NCBI RefSeq assembly: GCF_021233055.1
Contig: NZ_CP089540.1
Coordinates: 62,001 to 126,000 of the forward strand
DNA: 64,000 bases
Origin: Spirosoma oryzicola
GTDB lineage: Bacteria > Bacteroidota > Bacteroidia > Cytophagales > Spirosomataceae
Reading direction: 5' to 3'
This document shows positions 62,451 to 64,000 of the stretch, one piece after another. The translations under genes were made by a program, and so were the position numbers. Position 1 is the stretch's first letter. Every line of letters begins with the position of its first letter. Below the pieces are notes generated by a model, which saw only the letters and a program-made list of their open reading frames with translations, searched no databases and was not told the DNA's origin.

Positions 62451-64000
62451 ATGATTCGACTAAAACTACTTATCACAGGCATGCTCTGGCTCATCCTGAT
62501 AACAGCCGAGGCTCAAACGAAGCGGATATCCGGTAAGGTGCTGGATGCGCAGAATGCTCCGTTACCAGGCGCGTCGGTTCTGCTAAAAGGAAGTACGACG
62601 GGTACTGTTACCGATGCCGAAGGCACCTTCACGATTAATGCTCCTGCTAATGCAGTGCTGGTCGTTTCTTACACCGGCTACCTGGCTAAAGAAGTGCCTG
62701 TTGGTCAATCGACAACGCTGAACATTACCCTTGCTGAGTCGCCCCAGTTGTTGAGTGATGTTGTTGTGGTTGGTTACGGTACGCAGCGAAAAAGGGATTT
62801 GACCGGATCAATTGCTTCTATTTCGCAGACGGAAGTAAAGAATCTGCCCATCGCCCGGGCCGATCAGATTCTACAGGGCCGTATCAGCGGAGTGCAGGTC
62901 ACCCAAACCAATGCGGAACCGGGCGGTAACATCAGCATTCGCATCCGGGGGACAAACTCCATCAACTCGGGCAACGAACCGCTGTTTGTGATTGACGGCT
63001 TTCCGGGCGCAGGCGATCTGAATTCCATAAACCCCAGCGATATCGAATCCATTGAAGTGTTGAAGGATGCTTCTGCTACGGCTATCTACGGAAGCCGGGG
63101 GGCCAACGGTGTCGTGATCGTTACGACGAAAAAAGGGTCCAGCAAACAATCATCCATCAATTTTGAAGCGTATCACGGTGTTCAGTCCGTCAGCAAGCTG
63201 TACGATATGATGAACGCCAGAGAGTTTGCGACCTATCTGAATGACGTTCAGGGTCTGATTAATCAGGAAACGCCCGCTTCTGCGAAAGCACTGCCTTACA
63301 CCCCAGAACAGGTTGCGGCATTGGGCGAAGGCACAAACTGGCAAAAAGAAGTGCTGCGAACAGCGCCGATCAGTAACTACCAGCTTAACTTCCTGGGCGG
63401 CAACAGCGATACCCGCTACAACCTGAGCTTCAACTATTTTAACCAGCAGGGTATCGTCATCAATTCGGGCTTCCAGCGAGGCTCTATTCGGTTTAATCTG
63501 GACAAAAAGATAAGCGACAAAATCAATGTTGGCTTCACGTCACAACTGACCCGGTCGGGAGAGAACCGCGCGTTGGTCAATACTGCCGGATCGACGGAAA
63601 TGGGTGGTATTATTCTGGATGCCATGCGTTTTAATCCGGCACTGCCAGTTCGTGATCAGGCGGGAACTTATACGTACCTCAATGGTCCTGCGGGCTATCT
63701 GGAGCTAGTCGGTAACCCTGTCGCCTACGCCAACAAAGTCAAAAATCAGTACAACAACCTGCGGGGTCTACTTAATTTTTTTGCTGACTATGAGATCGTC
63801 AAAGGACTTAAGCTTAGAAGTACCGCCGGAACGGATTTTAATTATGCGTCGCTGGAGTATTATGTACCGTCCGATATTTACGCCGGTTCGAATAGCAAAG
63901 GCACCGCTACGCGCTCATCGGGAAACCGTTACAGCTGGGTTAACGAAAATACCTTGACCTACGACCGGGAGTTCAACAAATCGCACGCGCTCACGCTTCT
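62451..64000 (+). CDS. SusC-like TonB-linked outer-membrane receptor, N-terminal part
   Basis: The frame is open to the end of the window, giving 516 residues of a protein that normally has about 1000. It has a signal peptide (MIRLKLLITGMLWLILITAEAQ), a carboxypeptidase-like regulatory domain at about 25-100 (ISGKVLDAQNAPLPGASVLL), then V104-VVVGYGTQRKRDLTGSI and a Plug domain (ILQGRISGVQVTQ, NISIRIRGTNSI, PLFVIDGFPG, DIESIEVLKDASATAIYGSRG). This is the SusC/RagA type that imports oligosaccharides with a SusD lid protein, expected just beyond the window. Two operator palindromes precede it. With nagA and the DUF5009 gene upstream the imported glycan probably contains N-acetylglucosamine or similar. 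Confidence 0.95.
   Translation, partial: MIRLKLLITGMLWLILITAEAQTKRISGKVLDAQNAPLPGASVLLKGSTTGTVTDAEGTFTINAPANAVLVVSYTGYLAKEVPVGQSTTLNITLAESPQLLSDVVVVGYGTQRKRDLTGSIASISQTEVKNLPIARADQILQGRISGVQVTQTNAEPGGNISIRIRGTNSINSGNEPLFVIDGFPGAGDLNSINPSDIESIEVLKDASATAIYGSRGANGVVIVTTKKGSSKQSSINFEAYHGVQSVSKLYDMMNAREFATYLNDVQGLINQETPASAKALPYTPEQVAALGEGTNWQKEVLRTAPISNYQLNFLGGNSDTRYNLSFNYFNQQGIVINSGFQRGSIRFNLDKKISDKINVGFTSQLTRSGENRALVNTAGSTEMGGIILDAMRFNPALPVRDQAGTYTYLNGPAGYLELVGNPVAYANKVKNQYNNLRGLLNFFADYEIVKGLKLRSTAGTDFNYASLEYYVPSDIYAGSNSKGTATRSSGNRYSWVNENTLTYDREFNKSHALTL

Noticed and set aside
1..64000. CRISPR array, tRNA, rRNA, transposase or prophage genes
   Set aside because: None was recognised on either strand; no regularly spaced repeats or tRNA-like T-loop contexts outside coding sequence were found.

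Overview
The window comes from a Bacteroidota chromosome, most likely Cytophagales and of a Spirosoma-like type. This rests on gene content: SusC and Oar-type TonB-dependent receptors, a hybrid two-component regulator with Reg_prop/Y_Y_Y sensor, DUF5686, DUF5009 and DUF6249 proteins, and two promoters resembling the Bacteroidota TTTG / TAnnTTTG pattern. The genus is an inference. I saw no rRNA, tRNA, insertion sequence, prophage or CRISPR array. The first gene (putative glucoamylase) and the last (SusC-like receptor) are cut by the window edges.

Layout. 1-910: glucoamylase end, then a repeat-rich convergent gap with two near-identical long hairpins. 926-7300 (minus): a tight six-gene operon that looks like inositol-lipid synthesis (PgpA-like phosphatase, GtrA, DUF5686 outer-membrane protein, CDP-alcohol phosphatidyltransferase fused to DUF4833, PAP2/Aur1-like synthase, START protein). 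7934-11518: PfkB kinase, MarR regulator, a frameshifted LytS-type histidine kinase with a possible response-regulator remnant, and a small lipoprotein. 11832-16562: an orphan hybrid two-component regulator and a small beta-barrel protein. 16803-29483: two YdeP/FdhF-type molybdopterin oxidoreductases in opposite orientation, enclosing a catalase-like protein, a DUF808 protein, an outer-membrane receptor, and an ECF sigma / anti-sigma pair.

29987-34679: a 45-residue peptide with a lasso-type RiPP leader signature and its own terminator, followed by a six-PAS histidine kinase, a response regulator and a VanZ protein. 34737-37355: MFS transporter and small membrane proteins. 37656-51451: PhoX-like lipoprotein, di-haem cytochrome c peroxidase, two Oar-like receptors flanking a Crp-type regulator, and a Tat-exported phospholipase C; several of these could serve phosphorus scavenging. 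51727-55648: AraC regulator and SDR, a DUF2384/RES toxin-antitoxin pair, and a second SDR.

56002-64000: an amino-sugar/glycan utilisation locus: LacI regulator, two Tat-signal Gfo/Idh/MocA oxidoreductases, NagA, a DUF5009 membrane acetyltransferase-like protein and SusC. Three perfect palindromes sharing the core CGGGTACGTACCCG lie only in front of the first oxidoreductase and SusC, next to promoter-like sequences, so they are probably operators of the LacI protein.

The best leads are the orphan lasso-leader peptide, the LacI palindrome regulon, the phosphatidyltransferase-DUF4833 fusion within the lipid operon, and the broken histidine kinase.
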